Assembly: GCF_000296215.2 (NCBI RefSeq) | Contig: NZ_CP013949.1 | Location: 2,225,501 to 2,289,500, forward strand | Reading direction: 5' to 3' | Length of the DNA: 64,000 nucleotides | Origin: Bradyrhizobium sp. CCGE-LA001 | Lineage (GTDB): Bacteria; Pseudomonadota; Alphaproteobacteria; Rhizobiales; Xanthobacteraceae | Shown: positions 8,230 to 16,360 of the stretch, in pieces | How the letters are laid out: the number at the start of each line of letters is the position of its first letter | Numbering within the stretch: position 1 is the stretch's first letter | Translations under genes and position numbers: made by a program | The notes under the pieces: model-generated | Told to the model about the DNA's origin: nothing | Seen by the model: the letters and a program-made list of their open reading frames with translations, nothing else | Database searches by the model: none

Positions 8230-8748
8230 ATGTCTCGCATTGCACGTGCCGAAACTGCCCGGATTTCCTTCGCAACTTCGTGCCGGCTGCTGCTCGCCAT
8301 CGCCGGCGCCGCCTCGCTCGCCGCCTGTGCGCAATCGCCGGTCGGCCGCCAGAAGGCCGATCTCGCAGGTACCGGCCGGCAGGCCGCGGTGGAGCGTCCG
8401 CAGAAGGTGGCCGCGCTGCATCCGCGCCCGATCAGCCGGGCGCGTGTCCCCGTTGGTCAGGCAAAGCAGACGGCCTCGCACGGCGTTGCCAGCTTCTATT
8501 CGGATACGCAGACCGCGAGCGGCGAGAAGTTCGACAAGAACGAGCTGACCGCCGCGCATCCCACCCTGCCATTCGGCACCAAGCTGCGCGTCACCGACAC
8601 CTCCTCGGGCCGCTTCGTCACCGTCAGGGTCAATGATCGCGGGCCTTATATTCGTGGGCGCGTGGTCGACGTGTCGCCGTCCGCGGCCGAGGCGCTCGGC
8701 ATGGTCGACAAGGGCATCACCAATGTCCGGCTCGACGTCGTGCAGTAG
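8230..8748 (+). CDS. rlpA: RlpA-like septal ring lipoprotein / lytic transglycosylase
   Basis: 172-residue lipoprotein. Residues 1-34 are a signal peptide ending in the lipobox LAAC, so the mature Cys is lipidated in the envelope. The C-terminal 90 residues are the double-psi beta-barrel of RlpA: GVASFYSDTQTASGEKFD, ELTAAHPTLPFGTKLRVT, VRVNDRGPYIRGRVVDVSPS. RlpA proteins cleave denuded peptidoglycan and help daughter-cell separation. This one lacks the C-terminal SPOR domain of longer homologues, so it cannot be placed at the septum by that route. GGAGGG 5 bases before ATG 8230 decides the start; an in-frame upstream ATG at 8116 would add 38 residues before the signal peptide. Confidence 0.85.
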   Translation: MSRIARAETARISFATSCRLLLAIAGAASLAACAQSPVGRQKADLAGTGRQAAVERPQKVAALHPRPISRARVPVGQAKQTASHGVASFYSDTQTASGEKFDKNELTAAHPTLPFGTKLRVTDTSSGRFVTVRVNDRGPYIRGRVVDVSPSAAEALGMVDKGITNVRLDVVQ

Positions 8749-8773
8749 GTCGTTTCAGCGAGATCGACATTGC

Positions 8774-8799
8774 GCCGCTTAACCGGCTGTTAGCGGCTT
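8774..8799 (+). terminator. Possible terminator after rlpA
   Basis: Imperfect hairpin, GCCGCTTAAC (8774-8783) against GTTAGCGGC (8789-8797) with one bulge, followed only by TT. Weak as an intrinsic terminator. Confidence 0.3.
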
Positions 8800-8851
8800 C
8801 TCAAGCACCATGGCTCTCCAACAATTTTGGGGCTTTCGGGGGAGGCGGCGT

Positions 8852-9007
8852 TTGACCACGATCCAGTATCTCGAAGATCAGGCCGCGCGTGCCGAGCGGC
8901 TGGCCAAACGGATCACGGATACGCTGACGATCGAAAAGCTCCTGACCTTCGCAGGCGAGCGCCGCCGCGAGATCGAGGTCATCGCCGGCAAGCGCCGCAG
9001 CGCATAA
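8852..9007 (+). CDS. Small conserved hypothetical protein (51 residues), TTG start
   Basis: Encodes a charged, helical protein starting (M)TTIQYLEDQAARAERLAKR and ending IEVIAGKRRSA; probably a short coiled coil. I take TTG 8852 because GGGGGAGG stands 6 bases upstream and TTIQYLEDQAARAERLAK looks like a complete N-terminus. An in-frame ATG at 8810 would add 14 residues, has no ribosome site and reads through the Shine-Dalgarno. Function unknown; I believe similar short proteins are common in Bradyrhizobium, from memory only. Confidence 0.6.
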   Translation: MTTIQYLEDQAARAERLAKRITDTLTIEKLLTFAGERRREIEVIAGKRRSA

Positions 9008-9106
9008 CTTCTGCGTTCCATGCCCTAGTTGCATTTCGCCCCGCTGCGAGGTGCGGAACTTCCCTTTCTCTCGGGCGTCATCCCGGCGATACAAGAGGAG
9101 GACATC

Positions 9107-9190
9107 ATGGGTCTTGGACGAGGTGCTTTGCTTTGGATGCTTGGAATTCCACTGCCGATCGTTCTGCTGCTGGCGTTGTTCTGGCGGTAA
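9107..9190 (+). CDS. 27-residue single-span membrane protein
   Basis: MGLGRGALLWMLGIPLPIVL followed by LLALFWR: a single hydrophobic helix with a basic residue at each end. AGAGGAGG ends 6 bases before ATG 9107, an excellent ribosome site, and an intrinsic terminator follows 20 bases after the stop. The short transcription unit with a strong ribosome site and terminator argues that it is real despite its size. Very similar tiny hydrophobic proteins occur in many alphaproteobacteria; their role is unknown. Confidence 0.65.
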   Translation: MGLGRGALLWMLGIPLPIVLLLALFWR

Positions 9191-9210
9191 TTAAGGTCGG
9201 CCACACGAAA

Positions 9211-9236
9211 AGCGCCGCAGAAGCGGCGCTTTTTTG
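9211..9236 (+). terminator. Intrinsic terminator
   Basis: 8-bp perfect stem AGCGCCGC (9211-9218) / GCGGCGCT (9223-9230), AGAA loop, then a run of T. It closes the 27-residue membrane-protein unit. Confidence 0.8.
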
Positions 9237-9263
9237 TTGCCGTTGCAGCTGGGCGTAACGTGC

Positions 9264-9569
9264 TTAGCTGTGGCTCTCGACGAAGTCGCTGAGATAGTCG
9301 GGCAGCGTCACGCCGTCGATATCGCAGCGCGCCTTGATCTCGCCGGCGACATCGGTCGAGATGTCCTTCATCCAGTGCTCGAGCGTGTTGAACGAGATCA
9401 CCTTGACGGGATCGTTGAAGCAGCCGGCGACGAGCTCGCCGATGGTGGCTTCGAGATCGCTGCGCTCGATGCGAATCTCGGTCGATCGATCGAGGCGATC
9501 GATCACCACGAACAGGGTCTGGTCTGCGCCATAGGGCACGACCGGAGAGGGCAGGCCAGCTTCAAGCAT
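9264..9569 (-). CDS. Hypothetical protein, 101 residues
   Basis: A soluble acidic protein starting MLEAGLPSPVVPYGADQTLF and ending LSDFVESHS. It has alternating hydrophobic residues (TLFVVIDRLD, DPVKVISFNT) suggesting an alpha/beta fold, no signal peptide and no recognisable motif. It is convergent with the membrane micropeptide and precedes another hypothetical gene on the same strand 83 bases upstream. The ribosome site is weak, so the start is uncertain. Not recognised. Confidence 0.6.
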   Translation of the reverse strand: MLEAGLPSPVVPYGADQTLFVVIDRLDRSTEIRIERSDLEATIGELVAGCFNDPVKVISFNTLEHWMKDISTDVAGEIKARCDIDGVTLPDYLSDFVESHS

Positions 9570-9652
9570 GTGAGGCGCTCGCGTCTTGGCTTCCGATCTC
9601 CGACAACGGGAAAAACCAGAAGAAGGTTCCTACGCACAGGCTTGTGAAGCGC

Positions 9653-9925
9653 TCAGAGAAATTCCCTCAAACGCGAGAGCTCGAGGACATGCTCGGGTGA
9701 GAGGATCTCGGTGACGAGCGGTGGCTGCGCTTTGGTGCGGATTTCGTAGAGGTGCCGGGTTGCCGCCGGCTTGGCCATAAACGCCGAGATGCAATCGTCG
9801 AGCGTGCCTTCGATGACCTGGTAAGGCTCCCGGTCGGGCTGGCGCTGATTGGCCAGCGACGGCCATTTATGCAGCGTTGCAAGCGCGCCGAAATCGACCT
9901 TTGAATCCCCAGCCACGTCTCCCAT
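9653..9925 (-). CDS. Hypothetical protein, 90 residues
   Basis: Starts MGDVAGDSKVDFGALATLHK; contains a Pro/Gln/Arg patch (NQRQPDREPYQ) and a charged helical end (LSPEHVLELSRLREFL). No signal peptide or membrane segment. The reverse strand reads GCGGGA a few bases before the ATG. Possibly co-transcribed with the 101-residue gene that follows. I do not recognise a family. Confidence 0.55.
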   Translation of the reverse strand: MGDVAGDSKVDFGALATLHKWPSLANQRQPDREPYQVIEGTLDDCISAFMAKPAATRHLYEIRTKAQPPLVTEILSPEHVLELSRLREFL

Positions 9926-10049
9926 CGTCCCGCCTCACGCAAGAACCCCAGTACGCGGACTTGCGCACCGGGGCTTACGCCTGTCGCTGCATCTCAATGC
10001 CACGCCCTCAACGCGGTGGCCGGGAAAAGGTTCCCGGCCACTTGCGCCT

Positions 10050-12737
10050 TCAGCTGGCGGCGGCTGCGATCCTGTGGCCCGGGCTGGCATGGCCCTGGTT
10101 GCTCTCATCGCCGCGGCTGAGCTCCGGCGGCAGCCCGGCGAAGCGCCGCAAGGCTCCGGCCATCTGCAGCCGGCCCGGCGCGCCCGTGATCACCACGTCC
10201 ACCATCGCGAAGGACGAGTGGAAATGGCCGCGCGCCTTGAGCTGCTCGACCTGGACACCGGCGGCTTCCATCGCCTCGGCATAGGCGACGCCTTCGTCGC
10301 GCAGCGGATCGAACTCGCAGGTGACGACGAAGGCCGGCGGCAGGCCGGCGACCTTGCCGCGGAGCGGCGAGACGCGCGGATCGGTGCGGTCGGCCGGCGA
10401 GCAATAGAGATCCCAGAACCAGTACATCAGCCCGCGTGTCAGGAAGTACGCGGTCGCATTCTCCTCGTAAGAGGGCCGATCGAAGGTGCAGTCGGTGACC
10501 GGGCAGACCAGAAGCTGGCCGGCGATGGCGGGACCGCCGCGGTCGCGCGCGAGCTGGCAGGTGACGGCGGCGATGTTGCCGCCGGCGCTCCAGCCGGCGA
10601 CCAGCACCGGGCCTGGCTTGCCGCCGAGCTCGGCGGCGTGTTCGGCGATCCAGCGCGTTGCCGCATAGCCGTCCTCGGCCGCGGTGGGGAAACGATGCTC
10701 CGGCGCATGGCGATAGCCGACGCTGACGAAGATCATGCCGGTCCGCCGCACCATGTCGCGGCAGAACGGCTCGTCCGACTGCTCGTCGCCGAGCACCCAG
10801 CCGCCGCCGTGGAAATAGACCACGACCGGATGCGGCCCCGGCGTTGCCGGCTTGTAGACGCGGTAAGGCAGCGCGCCGTCGGCAATGGGCAGGGTGCCGT
10901 CGACGATCTCGCCGATCGGCCGGCCCGCGGGGCGGCCCTTGTTGAACTCGTTGACGAAGGCGCGGGCGCCGAGCGCGCCCATCGACTCGATCGGCGGCAG
11001 GTTCAGCGATGCCAGCAGGTTCAGCACCAGCCGCACGTCGGGCTGGAGGCGCACCACCTCGCCGTCATTGGATTGCGTAGCGCCATTGGGGCCGGTGAGC
11101 TTGAAGCCGAGCATGCCACGGCTCACCACCTCGTCGCAGATGCTGCGATAGGGGCCGACGCCTCCGGTATAGGGCATCAGGCCCTGCACCTTGCCGGGCA
11201 CGTTGGCGCCCGTGTACCAGGTGTTGGCGAGCCGGTGCAGCGTCAGCATCGCGCAGTCGGCCATGTGCCGGCCCCAGCCCGCCTGCGCCGTCTCGGTCGG
11301 CTCCATCGTGGTGAAGCCGGCATCGCGCAGCGTGGCAAGGCGATCGACCACCCAGTCGACATGCTGCTCGATCGACACCGCCATGTTCGACAGCACCGAC
11401 GGGCTGCCGGGCCCGGTGATCATGAAGAAGTTCGGGAACCCCTCGACGGTGAGGCCGAGATAGGTCTGCGGCCCCTGCGCCCAGACGTCGGAGAGCGACT
11501 TGCCGCCGCGCCCCGCGATCGGATGCACGGCACGGATCGCGCCGGTCATGGCGTCGAAGCCGGTCGCGAACACGATGACGTCGAGATCGAAGCTGCGGCC
11601 GTTCGTGGAGATGCCGCTCGCCGTGATCGCCTTGATCGGCTCTTGGCGCAGATTGACCAGCGTGACGTTCGGCCGGTTGTAGGTCGCGTAGTAATTGGTA
11701 TCGAGGCAGGGACGTTTTGCGCCGAACGGATGATCATCCGGCATCAGCGCCGCAGCGGTCTCGGGATCTCTGACGGCCGCGCGGATCTTCTCGCGGATCA
11801 GGTCCTGGACGATCTTGTTGCCGTCGACATCGACGGCCTGGTCGGCCCAGAGCTGCGTCAGGATGTGGACGAGGTCGCCGGCGGCCCAGGCGCGTTCGAA
11901 CCGCTCGCGACGCTCGGCGTCGCTCAATTGCCAGCTCACGACCGTCTGCTGCGGGTAAGGCACGCCGGCCATCGACTGGCGCGCCTGCTCGCGATAGGCC
12001 GCACGGTCGCTTTGCAGCAGGCTCATGCGGTCCGACGGCGCCGGGCCGTTATGCGCGGGCAGCGCGAAATTCGGCGTGCGCTGGAACACGGTCAGATGCG
12101 CGGCCTGCTCGGCGATCAGCGGGATCGACTGGACGGCCGAGGAGCCCGTGCCGATCACGGCGACGCGTTTGCCCTTAAGGTTGACGCCGTCATGCGGCCA
12201 GCGTCCGGTGAAATAGACCTCCCCCTTGAAATCCTTGACGCCGTCGATCTCCGGCGGCTTCGGTGCCGACAGGCAGCCGGTCGCGATGATGTAGTGACGG
12301 CAGGAGACCGGCGCGCCGTTGTCGGTGGTGATGAGCCAGCGCTCGGCGCCCTCGTCCCATCTGGCTTCGGTGACCTTGGTCTTGAAGCGGATGTCGCGCC
12401 GGAGGTCATAGCGGTCGGCGACGAAGCCGAGATAGCGCAGGATCTCGGGCTGGGTGGCGTATTTCTCCGACCAGGTCCAGGCGGTCTCGAGTTCGGGATC
12501 GAAGGTGTAGCTGTAATCGATGGTTTGGATGTCGCAGCGGGCGCCGGGATAGCGGTTCCAGTACCAGGTGCCGCCGACATCGCCGGCCTCATCCAGGGCA
12601 ACTGCCTTAAAGCCGGCCTTGCGGAGGCGATGCAGGAGATAGAGGCCGGCAAATCCGGCACCGACCACGGCGACGTCGACCTCTTGGGCCGTTCCGCGCT
12701 CGTTGGAGGCACGTGTGGCAACCATCGCGTCAGGCAT
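10050..12737 (-). CDS. Flavin monooxygenase (Baeyer-Villiger type) fused to HSL-family esterase
   Basis: An 895-residue two-enzyme fusion. Residues 20-560 form a class B flavin monooxygenase with FAD motif GAGFAG (26-31), DVGGTWYWNRYPGARCD and NADPH motif GTGSSA (196-201). The BVMO fingerprint FxGxxxHxxxWP is present at 170-181, but the His position (176) is Phe. Residues about 580-870 form an alpha/beta hydrolase of the hormone-sensitive-lipase type: oxyanion HGGG from residue 643, nucleophile GWSAGG with Ser717, then EFDPLRDEG (Asp) and GHFHS (His). A BVMO turns a ketone into an ester that the esterase could hydrolyse, so the fusion would run two steps in one chain; the substrate is unknown. 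GGGAGGA precedes ATG 12737. Next to it, divergently, lies a 69-residue gene. Confidence 0.88.
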   Translation of the reverse strand: MPDAMVATRASNERGTAQEVDVAVVGAGFAGLYLLHRLRKAGFKAVALDEAGDVGGTWYWNRYPGARCDIQTIDYSYTFDPELETAWTWSEKYATQPEILRYLGFVADRYDLRRDIRFKTKVTEARWDEGAERWLITTDNGAPVSCRHYIIATGCLSAPKPPEIDGVKDFKGEVYFTGRWPHDGVNLKGKRVAVIGTGSSAVQSIPLIAEQAAHLTVFQRTPNFALPAHNGPAPSDRMSLLQSDRAAYREQARQSMAGVPYPQQTVVSWQLSDAERRERFERAWAAGDLVHILTQLWADQAVDVDGNKIVQDLIREKIRAAVRDPETAAALMPDDHPFGAKRPCLDTNYYATYNRPNVTLVNLRQEPIKAITASGISTNGRSFDLDVIVFATGFDAMTGAIRAVHPIAGRGGKSLSDVWAQGPQTYLGLTVEGFPNFFMITGPGSPSVLSNMAVSIEQHVDWVVDRLATLRDAGFTTMEPTETAQAGWGRHMADCAMLTLHRLANTWYTGANVPGKVQGLMPYTGGVGPYRSICDEVVSRGMLGFKLTGPNGATQSNDGEVVRLQPDVRLVLNLLASLNLPPIESMGALGARAFVNEFNKGRPAGRPIGEIVDGTLPIADGALPYRVYKPATPGPHPVVVYFHGGGWVLGDEQSDEPFCRDMVRRTGMIFVSVGYRHAPEHRFPTAAEDGYAATRWIAEHAAELGGKPGPVLVAGWSAGGNIAAVTCQLARDRGGPAIAGQLLVCPVTDCTFDRPSYEENATAYFLTRGLMYWFWDLYCSPADRTDPRVSPLRGKVAGLPPAFVVTCEFDPLRDEGVAYAEAMEAAGVQVEQLKARGHFHSSFAMVDVVITGAPGRLQMAGALRRFAGLPPELSRGDESNQGHASPGHRIAAAAS

Positions 12738-12967
12738 GGCATTCCTCCCGTATGTTTTGTTTTGCCGGCAGGCTATCGCTGCAGGTTCAGCTTGTCTTCA
12801 CAGCAAGTGCAATCCTCGGTGGTCGTTTGCGGCGGCATCATGGCCGAGTGAATCTTTGCGGTGCTACACGCATCGCGATGCACAATGGCCGTGCTTATCC
12901 GGGCTAATCATGCCTGATCCGTCTGTGTATGCTTGCGGCTACAAGCCACGCGTATCCCCCGAGCGTC

Positions 12968-13177
12968 ATGCCAGAGTTGAATGAGCGAACCAAAGCGAAC
13001 ATGGACGTCGTCCTGGAGGAGACGTGCCGGCAACTGCCGCATGGCGGCGATCACGACAGCCGCAGGTTCATCGCCGAGCGCCTGATCGAGGCCGCACAGG
13101 CGGGACACTCCACGCTCGGCGAACTCGGCATCACCGCGCGCCGGGCGCTGGCGGAGCTACTCGCCAAGGGCGGTTAG
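12968..13177 (+). CDS. Small conserved hypothetical protein, 69 residues
   Basis: Starts MPELNERTKANMDVVLEETC and continues as an all-helical, Arg/Glu-rich soluble protein ending ARRALAELLAKGG. An in-frame ATG at 12929 would add 13 residues; ATG 12968 gives the more natural N-terminus. It is divergent from the monooxygenase-esterase fusion, with a 230-bp shared promoter region in which I see no other gene. Function unknown. Confidence 0.6.
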   Translation: MPELNERTKANMDVVLEETCRQLPHGGDHDSRRFIAERLIEAAQAGHSTLGELGITARRALAELLAKGG

Positions 13178-13245
13178 GTCGCGCTTGCCTCGCTCACGGC
13201 TGCGGACGTAACCTGCCGGAACCGTTGCATCGAGATGCTTCGAAG

Positions 13246-14700
13246 ATGCGCTCCGTGCTCGCGCTTGTTGCGGCTTCCATGGTGCTATGTTGCGCCGGCT
13301 TGGCCACGGCCCAGCCGGTCGGACAATTTCCATTCGCGTTGACGCGCGAAGGACAGATGCTCGGCGCCGTCGAAGGCGAGGTGGCCTCCTTCAAAGGACT
13401 TGCTTATGCCGCGCCGCCGATCGGCGCGCTGCGCTGGCGCGCGCCGCAGCCGACGGATGAGAGTTCGGAGATGCACACCGCCTATGATTACGGCGCGCCG
13501 TGCCTTCAGTCATCGCTGCCTGCCGCGCGCGAGGATTGCCTCACGCTGAACGTGTTTCGCCCCTTCGGGGTCGACGGTCCGCTGCCGGTGATGGTGTTCA
13601 TCCATGGCGGCGGCTTCGTGAGCGGCACCGCGAACGATCCGCTGTTCGACGGCGCCCGGCTGGCGCAGGCAGGCCTCATCGTCGTCACCGTGAATTATCG
13701 CCTCGGCGTGCTCGGCTGGCTCACGCATCCGGCGCGGCCGGATGACGGCTCCGGCAATTACGGCCTGATGGATCAGATCGCGGCACTGCGTTGGGTGCAC
13801 GACAACATCGCGGCGTTCGGTGGCGATCCCAACAATGTCACACTATTCGGCAACGGTGCAGGCGCGACGTCGATCGCACTGCTGATGCTGTGCGGGCAAG
13901 CTCGCGGTCTATTCCAGAAAGCCATTTTGCAATCGCTGCCCGGCCGCGCCGCTCTGCAGTCACGGCGGGAGGCCGAGCTCGTGAGTGCGCAGTTCGCCGC
14001 AGAGTTCGTGTCCGACTCGGACTTGCGGGACGTCCCGCCGGCGAAGCTGCTGGCTGCTCAAGATCGCACCCTGGCGAAATTCACGCGTGCCTTTGGCCCG
14101 GTCGTGGATGGGAGCCTGGTGACTGAGGAGATCGTTACGGGATTCACCGCGCGATACGAAAGCCGCATCCCTCTCATCATCGGCTCGAATGACGACGAGA
14201 CGCGTTTCGGCGGTGAATCAGAAGCCCAGGACAGCGGAATAGACGGTCTGCGCGAACTCTATCCCGACCTTTCGAACCCCTCGGAACTGAAGGCCAGGTT
14301 CTATACCGACAAGGTATTCGCCGAACCGGTCCGATTGCTGGCTCGTCTTCATGCCGCCACCGGCGCGCCGACCTTTCGCTATCGCTTCGGCTATGTGCCC
14401 GAGGCGAAGCGGGCAAATACCGATCCCGGGCATGGACGCGAGTTGCAGTTCATCTTCGGCGTCGAAGGCGTCCCCGGTGCCGGCATCCTGTCGCGGCGCG
14501 ACCGCGAGGTCGCGAGCCGCATGCGCGGCTATTGGATCAATTTCGCGAGAAGCGGCAATCCCAATGGTCCGGGTCTCCCCCATTGGGACGCAGCCGCAGA
14601 CCGCGATCGCCTGCTGCTCGTCACGAATGACGGCATCGCGAGCGGAGACGACCCCTTGGTGGAGCGTCTCGATCGGCTGGCAGGTGAGAGCAGGAAATGA
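13246..14700 (+). CDS. Type-B carboxylesterase homologue lacking the nucleophile serine (probable pseudoenzyme)
   Basis: 484 residues with a signal peptide (MRSVLALVAASMVLCCAGLA, cleavage near AQP), so probably periplasmic. Carboxylesterase/cholinesterase hallmarks: VEGEVASFKGLAYAAPP, EDCLTLNVF, VMVFIHGGGFVSG, VNYRLGVLGWL, DNIAAFGGDPNNVTLF. The nucleophile elbow, normally FGESAGG, reads FGNGAGATS: Gly204 (codon GGT) replaces the catalytic Ser and Asn203 the preceding Glu. The acid and base positions survive as GSNDDET and GHGRELQFIFG. Frame and length are intact, so the gene is not decayed; it resembles neuroligin-type pseudoesterases, which also carry Gly there. Binding instead of hydrolysis is inferred. 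ATG 13246 is the start of the signal peptide. Confidence 0.85.
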   Translation: MRSVLALVAASMVLCCAGLATAQPVGQFPFALTREGQMLGAVEGEVASFKGLAYAAPPIGALRWRAPQPTDESSEMHTAYDYGAPCLQSSLPAAREDCLTLNVFRPFGVDGPLPVMVFIHGGGFVSGTANDPLFDGARLAQAGLIVVTVNYRLGVLGWLTHPARPDDGSGNYGLMDQIAALRWVHDNIAAFGGDPNNVTLFGNGAGATSIALLMLCGQARGLFQKAILQSLPGRAALQSRREAELVSAQFAAEFVSDSDLRDVPPAKLLAAQDRTLAKFTRAFGPVVDGSLVTEEIVTGFTARYESRIPLIIGSNDDETRFGGESEAQDSGIDGLRELYPDLSNPSELKARFYTDKVFAEPVRLLARLHAATGAPTFRYRFGYVPEAKRANTDPGHGRELQFIFGVEGVPGAGILSRRDREVASRMRGYWINFARSGNPNGPGLPHWDAAADRDRLLLVTNDGIASGDDPLVERLDRLAGESRK

Positions 14701-14707
14701 GTTGGAT

Positions 14708-14887
14708 TTAAGCCGCGAGTTCGACGCGCGGCGCGGGGCTTAGCCGACTTTCCTCCAGATAGTCCATCGCGCCGTCCTTCTCGACGGCATAGAACTGCAG
14801 GCCTTCCCGTGACTTGAAGGCGGCGCGCACGACGCCGCGGCGGCCCTTGTCACTGTTGACGACGTCCCCCAGCGCAAACTTCCTCAT
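14708..14887 (-). CDS. Small hypothetical protein, 59 residues
   Basis: MRKFALGDVVNSDKGRRGVV ... ending LSPAPRVELAA. The alternating pattern (GDVVNSDKGRRGVVRAAF, LQFYAVEKDGAMDYLEE) suggests a small beta-barrel, perhaps SH3- or KOW-like. GAGGACGAAG precedes ATG 14887; an in-frame ATG at 14902 is also possible. A longer reading from 15220 overlaps the dioxygenase and is a shadow. It converges on the pseudo-esterase 7 bases away. Function unknown. Confidence 0.6.
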   Translation of the reverse strand: MRKFALGDVVNSDKGRRGVVRAAFKSREGLQFYAVEKDGAMDYLEESRLSPAPRVELAA

Positions 14888-15041
14888 CTTCGTCCTCGTC
14901 ATCTGGCCGACTGCTTCGGCCATGTCCGGGGATTTTGGAAGGCAAATCGTTAACGGCTTGCTAACCATACGGCTTGGCCTATGCTCGCCGCCGGTCGCGC
15001 GGGCAGCTCGCACGCGCCTGTTGCCGACGAGACACCAGCCC

Positions 15042-15836
15042 ATGACGCGATTTCCGACCTTGTTCCTGTCGCATGGCGGCGGCCCTTGGCCGTTCATGGA
15101 GGATCGACGGGTGCAATATGCGAAGACCGCCGCGGAGTTCGCCCGGCTGCCGCAGCTGTTGCCGGCGAGACCGAAGGCCGTGCTGGTCATCACCGGCCAT
15201 TGGGAGGCCGACGACTTCACCGTGTCGACCTCGGCGCAACCGCCGATGGTGTACGACTATTACGGTTTCCCCGAGCATACCTACCATCTCAAATATCCGG
15301 CGCCGGGCCAGCCGGAGCTCGCCGCGCAAGTGAAGGCGCTGCTCGCGCGTGCCGGCGTCGATTGCCGGGAGGATCCCAACCAGGGCTTCGACCACGGCAC
15401 CTTCGTGCCGCTTGGCCTGATGTATCCGAATGCGGACATGCCGATCGTGCTGCTGTCGCTGAAATCGAGCTATGACGCGGCCGAGCATATCAAGGTCGGG
15501 CAGGCGATCGCACGCTTGCGCGACGAAGGAATCCTGATCGTCGGCAGCGGGCTGACCTACCACAACATGCGCGGCTTCAACCGGCCGGAGTCCAAGCCGG
15601 TCTCGTATGACTTCGAGGCCTATCTGAACGAGGCCATCGGCAATCCGGATGCGGCGCGCCGCAATGCGATGCTGGTCGATTGGGAGAATGCCCCCAGCGC
15701 GCGCCTTGCGCATCCGCGCGAGGATCATCTGTTGCCGCTGATGGTCGCAGCCGGCGCCGCCGGCAGCGACACCGGCAAGCGCGTCTTCGTCGACGAGGTC
15801 TCGAACGTAGCGATGGCGTCGTATGTGTTCGGATGA
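15042..15836 (+). CDS. DODA-type (class III) extradiol ring-cleavage dioxygenase
   Basis: 264 residues of the LigB/4,5-DOPA dioxygenase family. Seen: TLFLSHGGGPWPF (metal His), KAVLVITGHWEA (second metal His), YYGFPEHTYHLKYPAPGQ (family signature), GFDHGTFVPLGLMYP (catalytic His) and REDHLLPLMVAAGAA. Such non-haem Fe(II)/Zn enzymes open catechol-type rings or act on related dihydroxy compounds; bacterial YgiD-like members have no settled physiological substrate. Start ATG 15042 matches the compact family N-terminus; upstream in-frame codons overlap the divergent small gene. The gene stands alone and is followed by a dispersed repeat. Confidence 0.87.
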   Translation: MTRFPTLFLSHGGGPWPFMEDRRVQYAKTAAEFARLPQLLPARPKAVLVITGHWEADDFTVSTSAQPPMVYDYYGFPEHTYHLKYPAPGQPELAAQVKALLARAGVDCREDPNQGFDHGTFVPLGLMYPNADMPIVLLSLKSSYDAAEHIKVGQAIARLRDEGILIVGSGLTYHNMRGFNRPESKPVSYDFEAYLNEAIGNPDAARRNAMLVDWENAPSARLAHPREDHLLPLMVAAGAAGSDTGKRVFVDEVSNVAMASYVFG

Positions 15837-15857
15837 TTTCGTCGCTCTGCTTGGGGC

Positions 15858-16047
15858 AGGCAATCGCATATGGGAGCAATTTCGTCTGCGGCCATCCTTC
15901 GAGACGCCCGCCCTTGGCGGGCCCTCAGGATGAGGATCGAGTGTGCGGCACTAGTTTCAACGAGCACCGATGCTGCATAGCCTCATCCTGAGGAGACCGC
16001 GAAGCGGTCGTCTCGAAGGACGAGGCGCGCGCTCAGGTCGCACGAAG
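15858..16047. repeat. Second, right-truncated copy of the 211-bp inverted-repeat element
   Basis: Matches the element at 1666-1876 over most of its length: AGGCAATCGCATATGG at the left end, the 'catccttcgagacgcccgc' segment, 'cctcatcctgagga', and 'gaagcggtcgtctcgaagga'. The right 17-bp terminal repeat is missing: the similarity stops after 'gcgcgctcaggtcgc', directly at the stop codon of the SemiSWEET gene (16049). It separates the convergent dioxygenase and SemiSWEET genes. Confidence 0.7.
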
Positions 16048-16048
16048 C

Positions 16049-16309
16049 TCAGCCGTATTTCAGCTTCATGAACAAAATGCCGCCGGCGAGCACCATGGTG
16101 ATGGCGTTGGCGGCGACGAGCGGAGCGTCGCCGGAGAGCAGGCCGTAGATCAGCCAGAGCGCAAGTCCGAGCACCATGACCAGGAACATGCCGAGCGAGA
16201 TGTCGCCCGTGGAGCGGGTCTTCCATACCTTGATGGCCTGCGGCGCGTAGGCCACCGTGGTGCAGGTGGCGGCGGCAAAGCCGATCAGCTTGATGACGAA
16301 GGGGTCCAT
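16049..16309 (-). CDS. SemiSWEET sugar transporter
   Basis: An 86-residue protein with three membrane helices (about residues 5-24, 36-60 and 64-83), the size and topology of a SemiSWEET half-transporter, which dimerises to pass sugars by facilitated diffusion. The PQ-loop signature YAPQAIKVWKTRSTGDIS sits at the end of helix 1, followed by SLGMFLVMVLGLALWLIYGL. The family was first reported from Bradyrhizobium japonicum, which supports the taxonomic guess. It lies upstream of nothing on its strand; the glycogen genes glgC-glgA are next on the same side, a loose carbohydrate context. Confidence 0.88.
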   Translation of the reverse strand: MDPFVIKLIGFAAATCTTVAYAPQAIKVWKTRSTGDISLGMFLVMVLGLALWLIYGLLSGDAPLVAANAITMVLAGGILFMKLKYG

Positions 16310-16360
16310 GCCGGCTCTATAGCATGGATTCGACGAGGGCCATGCTTCGAGCCGAACGCT

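Noticed and set aside
9849..12851. Thousand-codon plus-strand frame opposite the monooxygenase-esterase gene
   Set aside because: Composition typical of an antisense shadow; the minus strand has complete motifs of two enzyme families.
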